Origin: Magicicada septendecula
Taxonomy: Eukaryota; Arthropoda; Insecta; Hemiptera; Cicadidae
Length of the DNA stretch: 64,000 nucleotides
Direction: 5' to 3'
NCBI GenBank assembly: GCA_034769895.1
Contig: CM068372.1
Coordinates: 238,166,343 to 238,230,342, forward strand
Positions 14,201-26,769 of this stretch are shown piece after piece (positions within the stretch are counted from its first letter, which is position 1; every line of letters starts with the position of its first letter). A model generated the notes under the pieces. The model saw only the letters and a program-made list of their open reading frames with translations. It did not search any database and was not told the origin of the DNA. Both the position numbers and the translations under genes were made by a program.

Positions 14201-14740
14201 ATATATGTTTATAAATGATTTTCTTCTTATTATTCCAATCCTCTTCTACCGCAAGGTGTAGAGGTTGAGCAAAGGTCTCGTCACAGCGGTCTCTGAATGA
14301 CCAGGGCCTTGGCTTCTTTCTATTGCACTCCCAGCCCCTGCAGAGAGCTGGACATCTGACATTATCCTCTCAAGTCGCTCTTCTTTGGCCCCTAAGGTCT
14401 TCTCCCAGCAATTCTTGCCTCATACACTTGTTTTGGAAGTTTATACCCTTCCATCCTCTGAACGTGTCCAAAAAGCTCAACTGTGCTTTCTTAATTCGAT
14501 ATTTCATGTTTATAAATGATATAAACATATAACTTCTCAGAAAGTCATAAGTAGATACCAGAAGCCAGAAAAACTAATTTTTAAATATCAGCTCCAAGGA
14601 ATGTAGTTACTGAATACGCCTGCACAACATAGGCGTGAAACATAAAAATGCTGTGTGTGCCCGATAGGGGGGTTGTCAACTAAACAGACAAGTCTGAATA
14701 GAATGCGCTAAATGAAATAAATGCAACGATGTAGTTCATC
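8251..14740. other. Long gene-poor AT-rich stretch
   Basis: No protein family recognised on either strand. It contains short AT and (CA)n runs (12650-12680; about 13098-13127), a small imperfect direct duplication around 12458-12510 (units share TTAAAATTTTATAA and TGAATGGTG) and long A/T tracts. The 9690-10060 segment reads as a broken minus-strand frame (MRNSDEQRIVVVGSQYL and onward) that looks like old coding DNA but was not assigned. The 14230-14480 segment is less AT-rich and may be an old repeat. Confidence 0.45.
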
Positions 14741-14749
14741 GAAATGGTG

Positions 14750-15320
14750 ATCACAGTTCCTATGTAGAAGGTGCTCCTAAGGATCCCAAAGGTACATGGC
14801 TAGTGTCCCTACTCAGGGTTCGGTAACTGTTCCTTTACGGTGAACTATCATGTACATGGCGTTTTAACATTAATTTTTCTTGTAGAAACAAAATTGATTG
14901 CATTCGCGGACAATATTATGATGATTATTGTTGTCAATCATCTGGGGGAAATATTTTCAAAATCCTCAATAAACGTATCGACAGTATTCAACAATGGACG
15001 GTTGACAGTCTACTGGGCACAAAAACGGAGCCAATGTTCATATTGGGTAGACAGAAGAAGGAAACCAATATCCTCACGGCTGGTACACATGACATCGTAT
15101 TAGGGCAGTAAACCAGTTATGTAGTTATAATCGTAGACGCGATACTAATATTCAGGGGTCATATTGAAAGTTACAGTACAGAGACTTCGGTAATTAATGC
15201 AATGCTGTCAAATGTAATGCTCAGGCATATCTGGAATAGTTCACTTAAAGGCAGATGAATTTACTGGCTTACACCAACAATAAAAAGTAAATAATTAGGA
15301 ACCATGGGTATATCAACTAT
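14750..15320 (+). pseudogene. R1-like LINE reverse transcriptase fragment
   Basis: The frame at 14840-15103 contains KLIAFADNIMMIIVVNHL, corresponding to the catalytic FADD motif and following helix of R1/Jockey-type reverse transcriptases. The second aspartate has become asparagine, which would kill the enzyme. Further on, RRKPISS matches the usual VGRRKKPIS region. After a frameshift, pieces such as FRGHIE and SVINAMLSNVM follow, as they do in the thumb region of these proteins. Several stops and shifts show an inactive copy. No 5' or 3' end of the element could be located. Confidence 0.65.
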
Positions 15321-18284
15321 TGCATGAGCCAGTTACTACTTCGACATGGGTGAGGGATACGTGAAATGCAGGTAATGTGTTCATTGAATTTTGGAGTTTT
15401 TACGAAGCCTGTAGGATGCTCAAGGAGTTGAAACAACTAACTTCGACTCTGACTCGAAGATTCTGAAGATTCTTGGAACTTTTTTGCTGGTTTCCTCATG
15501 AGGATGGGCTCCAGGAAATCAATTTATTGGAGCTGTTTTAAACATTTGATATATCGAAAGGTATAGAATCTCTAAATTTGTTATAGTGTGATTAGAAATT
15601 TTTCAAGTTCGTTTGAGGTGAAACTTTGGCAGATACCGCCCTCTGCAAAGTAGTGCTTAATAGCAGTATAGAGATGTAATGGTGAATGATAAAACGGCGT
15701 TATTCCAGTCGGTGAGACCCGACACCGGAGGAGATATTGGCTTTACTGTGCACATCAAACATTTTTTACCCCCTTTGAACAAGCTACATATGATGCAAGT
15801 AGTTTTTACCCCCTTTGATGCAAGTATACGCATGTAACGGGTAGTCGGAAAGTCTTGCAACTCAAAAAATCATATCATAATACAAATAAAATTTTTGATT
15901 CACCACGTGGTTGACATTATACAATTTTTTCGTTTTCGTGTAAGTAGTCCTATGCGTTCACAGACAATGTCGGCATTAAACACACGCTTCTGTTGCGACA
16001 AACACAGTATACAGACGGCACACGCTTAACAAAAGAATTATTCTGACTATATAATAAATGCAGCCCGCTGTTGAAAAGTATGCCACCCTGAGAACGTATT
16101 CAGTCTTACCAGCGTCATACCCGTAATTCCTTAGAGTGTATATTCCTACTGTCGGGAAGAACATTTTAAAATTCTGGATTGCATGACTTTTCGGCAACTC
16201 GTTATTTGTAAACTATCCGTAACGGGCAGACCGAACTACATACTTGTGTAGCGTTACCCCTGCCTCTACTGATGACAGTGTTGATCCACCAGTGTTAAAC
16301 TGATGAAGCAAATGATATAGGAGATTAGATTTCTAATGGAAAAATATTATTATATCGTCCAGTGTTCTTTAGTGTGCATTAGTAAATAAGTGCGTGCGTG
16401 CGTGCGTGTATGTGTGTAGGATGGAAAGCAAGCAAAAATGAAAAAAGACAAAATTGACGAGATGGAAAAATTGTAGGTTTTTTAGTATTTAGAGCGCAAG
16501 TGATGCCTTTAAAACGTGCTACTCTGAAGGAGAGGTTTCACCGTGTAATGTTAAGATGAGTGATGTGTCTTTTGTAAGCAGGCACGCTTAACTTTCAAAC
16601 ACAATCAATGAAACATAAACATGTTACACCCAAAATTCAGACTCACAAACTGAAAATAAAAAATTCGTATTTATTTAGTATTTATGTAACTGTAGTCCCA
16701 TTAAAAATAAATACGTACTGAATTCCATTGTAGGTTTGTGTACACATTTTGCATTTTGCAAAATATAATTTATTTTTAAATTGGGTGAAAGAATGATAAT
16801 AACTAGCCAAGCCATTTCTCACTGGATAATACCCTTTCTCATTTTTATAAGCATATTTCTTTACAAAATAGTATTACTATAATTTTTTAATCCAGTCGAA
16901 AGTGACAGTAAGCATACATAAACACAGAGTCAGAGTTTTTAATTACAGTAATCAAACCTTTTCTTTTTTCTGTTCACATTTCTTCTTGAGGCTAATTCAA
17001 ATAAAATAAATAACTAACATTCAAATAAACAGTTAGTGTTAAGTCATCTGATTAGCATAATGTAATATACGACAAACAAGTTTTGGTTCATTCGGTCTAA
17101 TGTAAAAGCAACATCGAGGTGTCCGTGCATTGGGACATGTGGAAATAACCAAACAAAATGAAGGGAAGGGTAACTGTTATCATTTTTACCTTTAAAAGTG
17201 GAGTTTATTCGAAGACCTGCGAGAATGTGATGAAATATGGGTACAAACGTTAAGTTAAGTTTGTTGGGTACAAACAAGCAAACGTTAAGTTAAGAGTGCA
17301 AGTGATTTGCTGAAATCAGCGCTATCATCTGAAAAACCTGCATCTCTCACCGTGATAGCCACCTCGCTGGTATTCCACTCTCACACCGAGAAATAATGGA
17401 CTTGGTCATCTCTCATTTGAGCGAATCTCGGCTAAGTTCGGTCGGTCTCATTAGTCTTTGCAGCACGGAGTCCGATTAGCGATGCCAGACAATAATACAC
17501 AGTTGTGCCTATGGAAATAATTGCAACAATACATATATTTGGATATTTATCCAGGGCGATATATTTGTAAATAATTAGTGTAAAACGAGTATGAAGAATA
17601 GTTTTAAATATTTTGTGCGTATAAGTACAAACGGACTATAAAGTGATCAGTAAAAAAAGGACGCTATACTCGAATTGACAAAATTTAACATGTAAAACAA
17701 TATCTGACATGTCAGTTTGCCATCTACTATAATAAATACCTCCGGCAATTTTGGGCGAGGTCAGACTGAAGAAAGTTTCATACGCCGTCACTATGTTCGT
17801 CAGTTGATTGACGTGAATTCATCATTATTACCATCATCTGCAATATACCACGACTGATGCAGGAACACCGGATCATCATCCACAACAAGCTATAGAATAC
17901 CAAGGAGTCATCAGCATCAGCATCATCATCATCACCGTCATTGTCATCATTCAGGAGACGCACACACACATGTACACACTCATCGGTAACTTCGACAATA
18001 CGCAGGTGACAAATGAACAATCATATTTTTGTAATTAAACAAAGAACTCATGATGAACAGAATACATGGCAATAAGGTAATATAAAGACTTAAATGTAAA
18101 TAATGTAAATATTCAAAGTAAAAACATAATTGTGAGTTGGTACTAAAAATATTAATTTTATTCTGTTTAATTTTACAAATTGTGTGTGTCATTAGAAATC
18201 ATAAATATTCCTAAAGTAAATAGTATTTTTTATTAAAATATTACTAGCAACAATTTAATTTTTATTTAGTAAAGTTAATATTAT
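15321..18284. other. No recognisable gene
   Basis: AT-rich DNA with scattered simple sequence (TGCG repeats near 16391; CAT/CAG triplets near 17905-17950). Around 15755-15825 a short segment containing TTTTTACCCCCTTTGA is duplicated at about 43-bp spacing. No coding motif was identified. Confidence 0.5.
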
Positions 18285-18793
18285 TGTTACGACAGTCTAA
18301 CTGATCGTCGTATGATACAGTGGAAAACAAAATACAAGACACCAATGAAGTCACTAATAACCAGCTTTAATGATAAAAAATAACAGTTTATAATCAACGT
18401 GTACAATGATCCAAGTTAAACTAGTTCACACGAAATAATAATGTCAACTAATAGAGTCCCGCACACAATCACTTTTCACTAACGCACTGAGTAATCGCCC
18501 GAAGTAAACTTGAACCTCACTTGAATAAATCGCCACTTAAGCTGAAACTAAGGGTCGCTGAATTCTTATATTTATAACCCGCTGGGATTCCAGAATAATC
18601 CATAATACGCGTCAGCACTGCTAGAAAACACTAGAGCGTAATTCCTTGCGGCCTTGAACACAGTGCGCGCGGACCGGTGAGTCTGGAACATTCTTGTTAA
18701 CGCATGTTAAGAATCACATACGCACACAGCATTACAGCTGATTCTGCTGGGATAGCCGAGAAACATGTAGAACGTTCTGTAAATAGCGTAACA
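18285..18793 (-). mobile_element. Solo LTR of an LTR retrotransposon (509 bp)
   Basis: The segment starts TGTTACG and ends CGTAACA, a perfect 7-bp inverted terminus of the TG...CA kind. It is flanked on both sides by TTAT (18281-18284 and 18794-18797), a 4-bp target duplication. A minus-strand TATAAATATAAG box lies inside (about 18567-18578), so the LTR is probably oriented minus. No internal retroelement sequence adjoins it, so it is a solo LTR left by LTR-LTR recombination. A decayed relative appears at about 25.1-25.4 kb, which shares a block starting near ACAAGAC and continuing through CCAGCTTTAAT. Confidence 0.7.
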
Positions 18794-18799
18794 TTATTT

Positions 18800-21363
18800 T
18801 TTATAAATGAGTTGCTGTTTTAATAATAATTCAAAGTCATTATAAAAGAATTTCAAAAGCTATAATAAAAGAATTTATAATAGCATAGCAATATAAAAAA
18901 ATTTATAATTTGTTCATCATATATGTTTAAATATTTAAGATTATATGTTATTACTGTGTGCTGAATAGCAAAAATATGTTATGTTTTCAGAGTGTAACCT
19001 TATAAAATAGAATATTTTGAATTTTCTAATTTCAATTTTTAACAATCAATTAATTTGCTTTGCAATATTTAATAAACACTTGATTCATTCTTTCACTATG
19101 TTTTAATTAATTATTTCATGTCATCAACGTCTCACTCTTCTTTGTAAAAAAATACGTTTATTGTGCAACCACATATACTTAACGCAAAAATCCTACGACC
19201 TAGCCGGTGTTTAACACTTTACAGTTGCGTTGGGTACATGGTCAAAAAGTGTAGGCCTATTCATTTTATAATACTTGTAACGTTGCAAATAATTATGGAA
19301 ATAATAGTACTGTTAAAGGTGCCCATTGTACATTTTTATTTTTTAATTCTTATGTACATAATTGGTGATTCTTGTACTAATCAAATTTCATAATTTTGTT
19401 TATTAATTACCAATTTATATTCCGTGTTGCATTTATGTACTGCACGAGACCGAAAATTGGTCTCGTATTATTGACACCAATATTTGTATACTGGAACTGA
19501 GACCGATCAATCTTAGTTGAAAGTTATGTATTATGATCTCGGTGGTAACTTGTTTAATGAAAAACGTAGTGAAATATAAGTAAATTTACTTGTTGTTCTT
19601 AGAGCGATAAATTCGCACACACTCGGGAAACATTAAGCAAACAATTTAACCTTGTGATTGAAGGAGAAGGTATATTTCGATAAACGAACAGAATAAAAAT
19701 ATCACGTTTTATCACTCTGATTTAGATAGCTATTTTGGATAATGAATAAATATTTATCAGATAAAGTGAGCTGAAACTACATTCTTCAGTAAAAGTTCAG
19801 CCAGTTATGTAGGCTAGTGCCCGATATTCATTTAAAGTGCCACATAGCCAACAATAACAAAAAATTTACATAAAAAGGCAACGCAAAAACGTAATTCGCA
19901 CTTCATGTGCTTTACAACTACAATCTGATTCAGGATCTGAGAAAATTATGACATGCAATGGTGTCGTCACCGAGCGACTAGGGGGTGGCTTCTTACTTGT
20001 AATCAGCCAGCTGCTGTAGAAATTTAGGAAAGCGCAAGACTTGTTTACAAAACTGTTGCATGCATTACGCAAGTTTAAAAATAAAAGTAGTATAATTAAC
20101 TGATACCGGTGTTAAAAGAGCAGAAAAATTAATTACCAGTGTTCAAAAGTAGACAGTAACACTGTAAAAGCTTGCTACTTTAACAGACTACATTAATAAG
20201 ATTTGAAAAATAATTCAATGTTAAAAAGTTTTCAATGTCGAATACTGAATAATGTTTGCGCGTCACTTTGTACAATAAGAGAGTGCGGATATTTATAAAA
20301 TACTCTCAATAAAATAAAGCACTAGTTGTAAGAAAAGTGTGTACCACTTTACCGCTACTAACTCTGTAGAGCTCTATCATTTATTTAAATACGTATTTAC
20401 GATCACTGCCAATTATATAAACTATATTCTATGATCCATGATAGATTGTTATATTTTTTCGAATTAGGAAGTAAATTACACCGTTAAGAGTGAAATTTAT
20501 ACGAAGAACCATACCTCTCTTTCTCACTTATGTGTTTACTTTCGTGTTATTTAAATTTCTATAAATTTTTGTTCCATTCTGTTATTAGTACAAATAAACA
20601 TTTGATACGCGAAATATGGTGAAACACTGGAAATATGAAACAAAAAATATACAAATGTCTTTTATAAGGATCAGAACAAACAAACAAACCACAAAAAGCC
20701 TCGGAAAGACATGCCACACGCTACCACCACCACCATAATCATCATCATCATCATCGTCATCTTGATCATTATCATCAGCAGCAGCAGAAGTATTTGCCTG
20801 CTCAATCTTCCACTCTGCTATATAAACTTTTTTATAGAGTAGTTTTTTATTTTATTTGCTACAATATATATTTGTATCCGGACAAATCTCATCTAGTTTG
20901 TATCACATACTCAAACAAGAGTTTCTGTATCATGCTGGTGTTCACTACTAATATACAGCCAGCACGCACTAACTGAAAGATTCTTTTTCCCACATAAGGA
21001 GGGCAGTTTCCACATTCTCCATGCTATTAACCATCTTCCCTAAAGTGATTCACTTTGAGCTAATTAGAAGTTCCTCTTTCTCAACGGCATTTTGTATGCA
21101 TTTAGTGGTAGGCTATCTTCTTGTCGTACAAACTTACCCATTGGTATTTCACTTGATTTGGGACGTATTATCACTTAAGTTGTCGAGCATTTATATTTTT
21201 CGTACAGATTCTAAGTTTTAAAGACTTGCTTATTATAATCGTGTCGAACGAATAAGAATCTTCATGTAATCAACAATTGCCATTACATCAGCGTAGTAAT
21301 TATCAAACTACTCTGTGAGTCCCTATTTTGTATCGGTCTTGTTTTAAAGGTCTTCCCCCGCTC

Positions 21364-21407
<44 letters not shown>

Positions 21408-21480
21408 TGTGCGCGCTTGCATGCGTCATTGTGCGTATATATTACTAGGAGTGTCACTGACACAAATGGGCGGAGCATTT
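18800..21480. other. No recognisable gene
   Basis: AT-rich DNA with a CAT-type microsatellite around 20738-20775 and short open frames without recognisable motifs. Confidence 0.5.
21363..21408. repeat. (TC)n(AC)n microsatellite
   Basis: A compound dinucleotide run: TC repeats change directly into AC repeats. Just downstream, at about 21481 and 21548, a roughly 45-bp AT-rich segment (ATTCGTAATAATTTATTTAT core) occurs twice in direct orientation. Confidence 0.85.
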
Positions 21481-21654
21481 GATATTCGTAATAATTTATT
21501 TATCATTAATTTTACAATCAACCGTCTTTGATCCGTTAGGTAAATAGATTCGTAATAATTTATTTATCAATATTCTTACAATCAACAAAATATATACACT
21601 TTTATGATACACACTTTTTATTGAATACACTACATTATAGTACAAAATACATTA

Positions 21655-23260
21655 ATCGTCATTAGACATATTCCACAACCTTTGCAGGTCATCTCTACGA
21701 TCAACCATCCACGATGCTGGAATTCGAAACGAAACCAATAATCTGAAACCGAGAATATCTTACAGACGACATTTTTTATGAATAAAGTTGCACGAAACGA
21801 AAAATAATCTTCAAAAACTGAGGGATTCTCATTTATAAGTTTTTGCCTTTGCTGAGAGATTCTAGATTCATCTAACGTTTCCTCTTGCACGAAATTATAA
21901 CCCATGAATCGTGCCAGATCAGGCCACCAAAGATCAGGTGGACTCAAAGTAAAAAAACTCGTAGGAAGGTTATCACATTGCTCAATCATTGATTCAAGTT
22001 TACCCCTTAGTTGAAACCAGTAAGATTTTGATCCTCTTATTTTTCCACACCAACAATATAAACTTCTTATTATTTGAGGATTACTCGACAGCGTGTTTCT
22101 CAGTTGCTGTATTGTTCCATTGAAATGAGATTTTCTAGCAAATATTTTCCGTCGTTGAATAGCTTGATGACGCTGAACAGTGTTCAATGCAAAAAATCTG
22201 AACCTAGGATCTTGTGCAAAACGTCGGTCTTTATATTGCATCAAAGACTGAAAATATTCAAGTGCTGTAAGTTTTATACTACTTGCTCCAGTATTATCGT
22301 TCAGTTTAGCAGATCCGTAAGGTAGTAAAGCGAGAAATGACATGCACGAGAATACATACCCTTCTCACGAGAATTAAGAAGGATTACATATCCTTCGCAC
22401 GAGAATTAATTTATGATATCAGTACCTTGTGGCCATGGAATTACATTATTCACTTCAGATTGGAGTCGATCAACTTCTGTGATTCTAATATTCTTCGGGG
22501 TCATACTTTCATAAATTTCTTCAGAAAAGTTCTTTTCATCTGAATTCACCTCAGGTAAATCAACAGTGGTATCATTCCATGAATACTATCATTTAATGGA
22601 AGTAGAGATATTTGTTCCATATCATTGATGATATCACTATAGAATGGATTATTCATTTTCAAAAATTTGAGTGCTTCTAAAATTTTGTCACGTCTCACAT
22701 GAAAATCTCGATGTCCATTAACACTTTCCTTTCTTACAACTATAGTGCTCAGCGAAGCGGGTGTAGGGGGCAAGGAACTAACAATCTCCGTTATATTTTG
22801 ACCAATATTTATAATATTACCCTTATAAGCATATTGACCCGGAAAGCCTCTCGATTTCACCTTATACACACGCATAAGAGAGAGTTATGCTCTTGCTATC
22901 AAGAGTTGTTCTACATAAGTGAGATCCATCAGTTCTGTAGGTACATCTTTAGGAACCATACGATTAACTGCAGTAAACTTATTTGGGTGTCGCTTACACT
23001 GCAGACACATCAAAAAATGTTTGCTGCATCAACACTCAAGAATAGTTTACACATTCATAGAATTCTAGAGATCGTAAATTATATTCAAATTCATTCTAAA
23101 GATTCGTATATCCTGTGCTGTTTTCATCATATAACACATGATTCATGTTATGTTCTGCAGGGCCTTCAACAGTTGCTGCAGCAACATTTTGTCGCTGTCT
23201 CATCTGTCTTTGATTTGTAGTTAAACGACCAATATTTGGATCTCTTCTCCGTCGAGGCAT
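21655..23260 (-). pseudogene. Helitron Rep-helicase gene, N-terminal part only, frameshifted
   Basis: Read on the minus strand, the order fits the start of Helitron proteins. An Arg-rich start MPRRRRDP (Met at 23260) comes first. A DUF6570-like region follows (about 22990-22546: C..C, NKFTAVNRM, PTELMDLTYVEQLLIARA, FPGQYAYKGNIINIGQ, HRDFHVRR). Then comes PWPQGTDIIN, and then the Helitron_like_N domain (22343-21700: LLPYGSA, IRGSKSYWFQLRG, FFTLSPPDLWWPDLARF, DYWFRFEFQHRG). Stops and frame changes separate the pieces. The protein ends just after QHRG, where the HUH nuclease motif should begin. The HUH histidines and the whole PIF1 helicase are missing here. It cannot encode an active transposase. 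Confidence 0.8.
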
Positions 23261-23639
23261 ACTATAAATATTACGTATATATAAATTGATGAATAAGAAT
23301 GTATAGAATATGCGTATAACAGAACAAAAGTACTTAAATGAAAAGTACAAAATTGAATAAGAAGTATAAGAATAATAATTTTAATAGAATTTGGAAAATT
23401 GAATAAAGATGTATAAAAATAATAATTTTAATAGAATTTCGATTAAAATTTACCTGAACTGTGATTCGTTGCAATACGTAATGGAAAGTTGCAGTTGCAT
23501 CACGCACACGTACCGGCACGCAAGCGCCGAAATCGGCCGGTGACCGGTGAGTCGCCTAGCGCCCCGTAAGTGCGAGTGAGACAGAGCGCCGTAGCTGGGC
23601 CATGATATCTCTATCTCTCTTCCTCTCACACGTTTAAGC

Positions 23640-24270
23640 TAAGATTTTTAAAAAATCGTAATATCTTTTGAACCAAATAATTTAGAGAAATAAAAATTAC
23701 CTGTGTGTACGCTACAATATAGTTCCGATATGTGTGCAAAATTTTATAACATTCGGTTGAGTAGTTTCGGAGGAGTTCTTGGTCCAAGTTGTGCACCGAG
23801 TCATGGATAGAGGGCTATGCCTGATTTCGCTACACTTATTAGGCTCCGCCCAATTATTAATTTTAGTGTAAGTGTTGTTTTCATCGACAAATGCCAAGCT
23901 TAGGGTGGCTGCGATGATTCGCCTGTTCCAATTTGATCGGCTTTGTTTCGAACAGCACTATAACCGTCAAACGCTGACGACACAAGTAGGCTATAATTAG
24001 CGCCTTTCTAATAAATGTCACAGCAAAATTAAGAATGGATTTACGTGACCCTTTCAGGACATTTACTTACTTGAAACTTGGGGGGGGGGATCAATTACCT
24101 ACCTGCTGCTCCTGTAACCTGTTAAACAGAAATCATCGGTTGTGCCGACGCGACTTTAATTCTCCGCGTACACGTAGCCACCTGCTTTACGTCGGGGTTT
24201 TCGACACATTAACTGTGTAATTTATGTAAACCTTTCTTCAAATAGGAAAGGCTTTTACGAGTTATCATAG
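23640..24270. other. Unassigned, repeat-like
   Basis: The 23640-23790 segment (AATATCTTTTGAACCAAAT and later TTGAGTAGTTTCGGAGGAG) has the look of a dispersed repeat. No gene was recognised. A run of nine to ten G lies near 24081. Confidence 0.35.
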
Positions 24271-24274
24271 GAGA

Positions 24275-24535
24275 CAAGTGTTAGTTGATCTCTTCAAAGT
24301 TATGAAATTGTACCAATTATGAAATTTTGGGAAGTACTACACAGTACGAATACAAACCAGATTATTATTCAAGTTATAAAAGAACTCTATACGGACACAA
24401 AAGTTGAAATTAAAATTGGACAAAGAGTTAAGAGTGACTTCACCATTACAAAAGGTTAAGACAAGAATTCTGTATATTCCCAACACTATTTAAAATATAC
24501 ACTGCAACATTCCAATTTTAATAATAACAATTCTG
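24275..24535 (+). pseudogene. LINE reverse transcriptase fragment (palm region)
   Basis: A plus-strand frame from 24319 reads FWEVLHSTNTNQIIIQVI, then KELYTDTKVEIKIGQRVKSD and FTITKG. After a 1-bp shift it continues LRQEFCIFPTLFKIY. This is the conserved stretch of non-LTR reverse transcriptases that ends in GxRQGxxLSPxLFNxY. The key RQG is RQE here, and the frame is broken, so the copy is dead. It ends abruptly near 24535. A matching 3' part of the same kind of protein occurs at 25.8-26.25 kb, and the DNA between the two has LTR-like features. The two pieces may be one copy split by an insertion. Confidence 0.65.
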
Positions 24536-24539
24536 TGGT

Positions 24540-25554
24540 AATACTGAGCGGAACTGTAACGTATAAATCACCTGCTGGAGCGTAGGATTTTGTGTGTTCG
24601 TCCCACTAAGGGTATAATTGCTGGACAATAAGCTTTTTTTTAAAATATAGAGGCGTAAGGCTTTCTTGACATATAATAACTAATTAAATATGGAAAAATA
24701 AAGTCATCGATTTATTAACTCTTATTTTTCAAAAGTTATTAAATATTAAAAGAAAAATACAAATTTTGAATTTTTTATTTTTTTTAAGACGCTAGAAAAC
24801 ATATTATACATCACAAGAATAATATACAGACTATTATTAAAACATTTAAAACCCTTGAATGTCTTACAAGAATATTATATTTGAAGAATTAATTTTTTAA
24901 CTTTGTAAATCATATATGATAATATTATTTATATATTGATTGAATAAAGTTAAAAAGTTTACTACTATACTTTAGTAAAGTTTAGTAATTAGTAAAAGTT
25001 TACTAACGGAAATTAATAGCTTATTAAAATAATATTTGTTTCAAGTTAAAGAAAATTTACCAATTTATAGTTACCAAGTTATTTATAGTGGACCAATTTT
25101 TTTAAAATTAAATAGAAAATTATTAGCAACAAAAATACAAGACATAAATTAAGTCACTAATCACCAGCTTTAATTATCTGGATTAAAATACCAGTAGTTG
25201 CATTAGATTCGCGATTTCCACTCGTTATGTGCATATAACTTAATTGCTTGTCACTTATTAATTACCGAAGTAATTAATTTCAGTTTTCATAACTCAGTTA
25301 TACTTATGCAATTTGCAATAAAATTGTATTCACACAGGCGGTTATTTGTACATCTTTCAATGACACTGAATGATTCGCTATACCGGTACGTATTTTATAC
25401 CGTGGGATAATATAAAATACGAATTTTATTGAATAAAAGATATTTAATTATTCGTCTTTGTGCCTATCTGTATCGGAGTTCACTCACGCACCGAAAATAC
25501 TTATGTATAAAGAGACATGAAGACCTTTCAGTACAATCAGGCGTCAGCTGGCAG

Positions 25555-25585
<31 letters not shown>

Positions 25586-25790
25586 TCAAATACACCATAT
25601 ACTAACACAGTTCGTTGCATTCGACAGGTGTTCTAAAACAGAACAGCAGGTCTTCAATTGTCTGATTTTGCCTGTCTGTTCACGTTTACAATACTTCAAA
25701 TAATATAAAACAGTTTCTATATTACTTACATACAAACATTATTACCCTCGGTGAAAATGTAAAAATGAATAGTTGCAATATATAGATCCA
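24540..25790. other. AT-rich spacer with a decayed LTR-like segment
   Basis: Very AT-rich. The 25100-25440 portion shares recognisable sequence with the solo LTR at 18285-18793, so it is probably an older relative. A (CA)n run is at 25556-25585. No coding motif. Confidence 0.4.
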
Positions 25791-25799
25791 GTAATCCAG

Positions 25800-26255
25800 C
25801 AGTGGAAGAGAAAATGTAAAGGAATGGAGCTATAGATAAATTGGTCGGGGGCGAAAGAGAATTATGAGGCTAAGTGGAATGTTTTAACACTAGGAAATAT
25901 CAAAAGGTAGAACATTGCGCATCTACAGTACCGTCGTTAAAACCATTATGCTATATGGTGCAGAAATTTGGGAAATTTGGAATACGACTGAGTCTGCTGG
26001 TTTGGACATTTGCACAAAATGGAAGATGAAAGGTTGCCAAGAAAAACATTTCAACGAGTACCCACAAGTCAAAGGAAAAGAGGGAGACATCCTCGGACAC
26101 AGGGTGGAAACGTTCAATTCAACTGTGGAGCACACAATTTAACTGTAGCGAGAGAGGAAATGGAGAAAACTTTGGAAACTGAAGTGCGACCAGCAGACGC
26201 TATAAACCAATCAACTATGATTGCCTACAATTTTGTGCGTATTTACAAGTTGTAA
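25800..26255 (+). pseudogene. LINE reverse transcriptase C-terminal fragment
   Basis: The frame at 25915 reads RIYSTVVKTIMLYGAEIWE, the classic thumb-region signature (tyr-x-x-val-val-lys ... leu-tyr-gly-x-glu-x-trp) of non-LTR pol proteins. A second frame then gives WFGHLHKMEDERLPRKTF followed by a Gln/Arg-rich RGRHPRTQ tail, which fits the C-terminal WxGHVxRMxxxRLPRK and RGRPRxxW motifs. The stretch normally found between these two is deleted. It is degenerate and inactive. It could be the 3' half of the copy at 24275-24535. Confidence 0.7.
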
Positions 26256-26769
26256 AAACTGTTTTCGAAATTAAGTTAGTCATATACTGCATATTATAGA
26301 CATAGCGGAAGACAGTAATCGATACTGACACTGTTTCACGAGCACATCCTAAAAATTCCACGTGATACATCAAACTGAAGGCAATTCAGCCTGAACATGA
26401 ATCTGCTACTTATGTTTTAAAATTCAAAGTTTAAATTGTTCAGAAGTTCATTTAAGGAAAGGAGATTAAGTTTGGAGGAATTGAAACATGAACATTGATA
26501 GGGTAGTCAGTATTATATTGTGTATTTCTCCTTAAGTGGCTTTCTATCAAAGGGAAATTAAACAGATAAATTGGACTGTATAAATAGTTAACTACAATCA
26601 AAGGAAAGGTTTATTAAGTCAAAAATTAAATTTAAAGTGGTTAAATGCTGTAGCTAAGCACGAGGATCAAGCTAATGCTAAGTAAGTTTCAGAGCAAATA
26701 TTTAGCGTCTCTTTTCAACTATACCTGCTCAGTAGTTGGAAGCACAAAACAATATGGTTCAGAGTAAAC
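26256..26769. other. Left flank of the LTR element, no gene
   Basis: AT-rich and non-coding. It ends in GTAAAC directly before the left LTR. The GTAAA recurs directly after the right LTR, as a possible target duplication. Confidence 0.5.

Noticed and set aside
21660..21715. DDLQRLWNMSND in an alternative frame after the Helitron break as a captured host exon (THOC1-like wording)
   Set aside because: Too short to assign from memory. Mentioned only as something to search in the Helitron finding.
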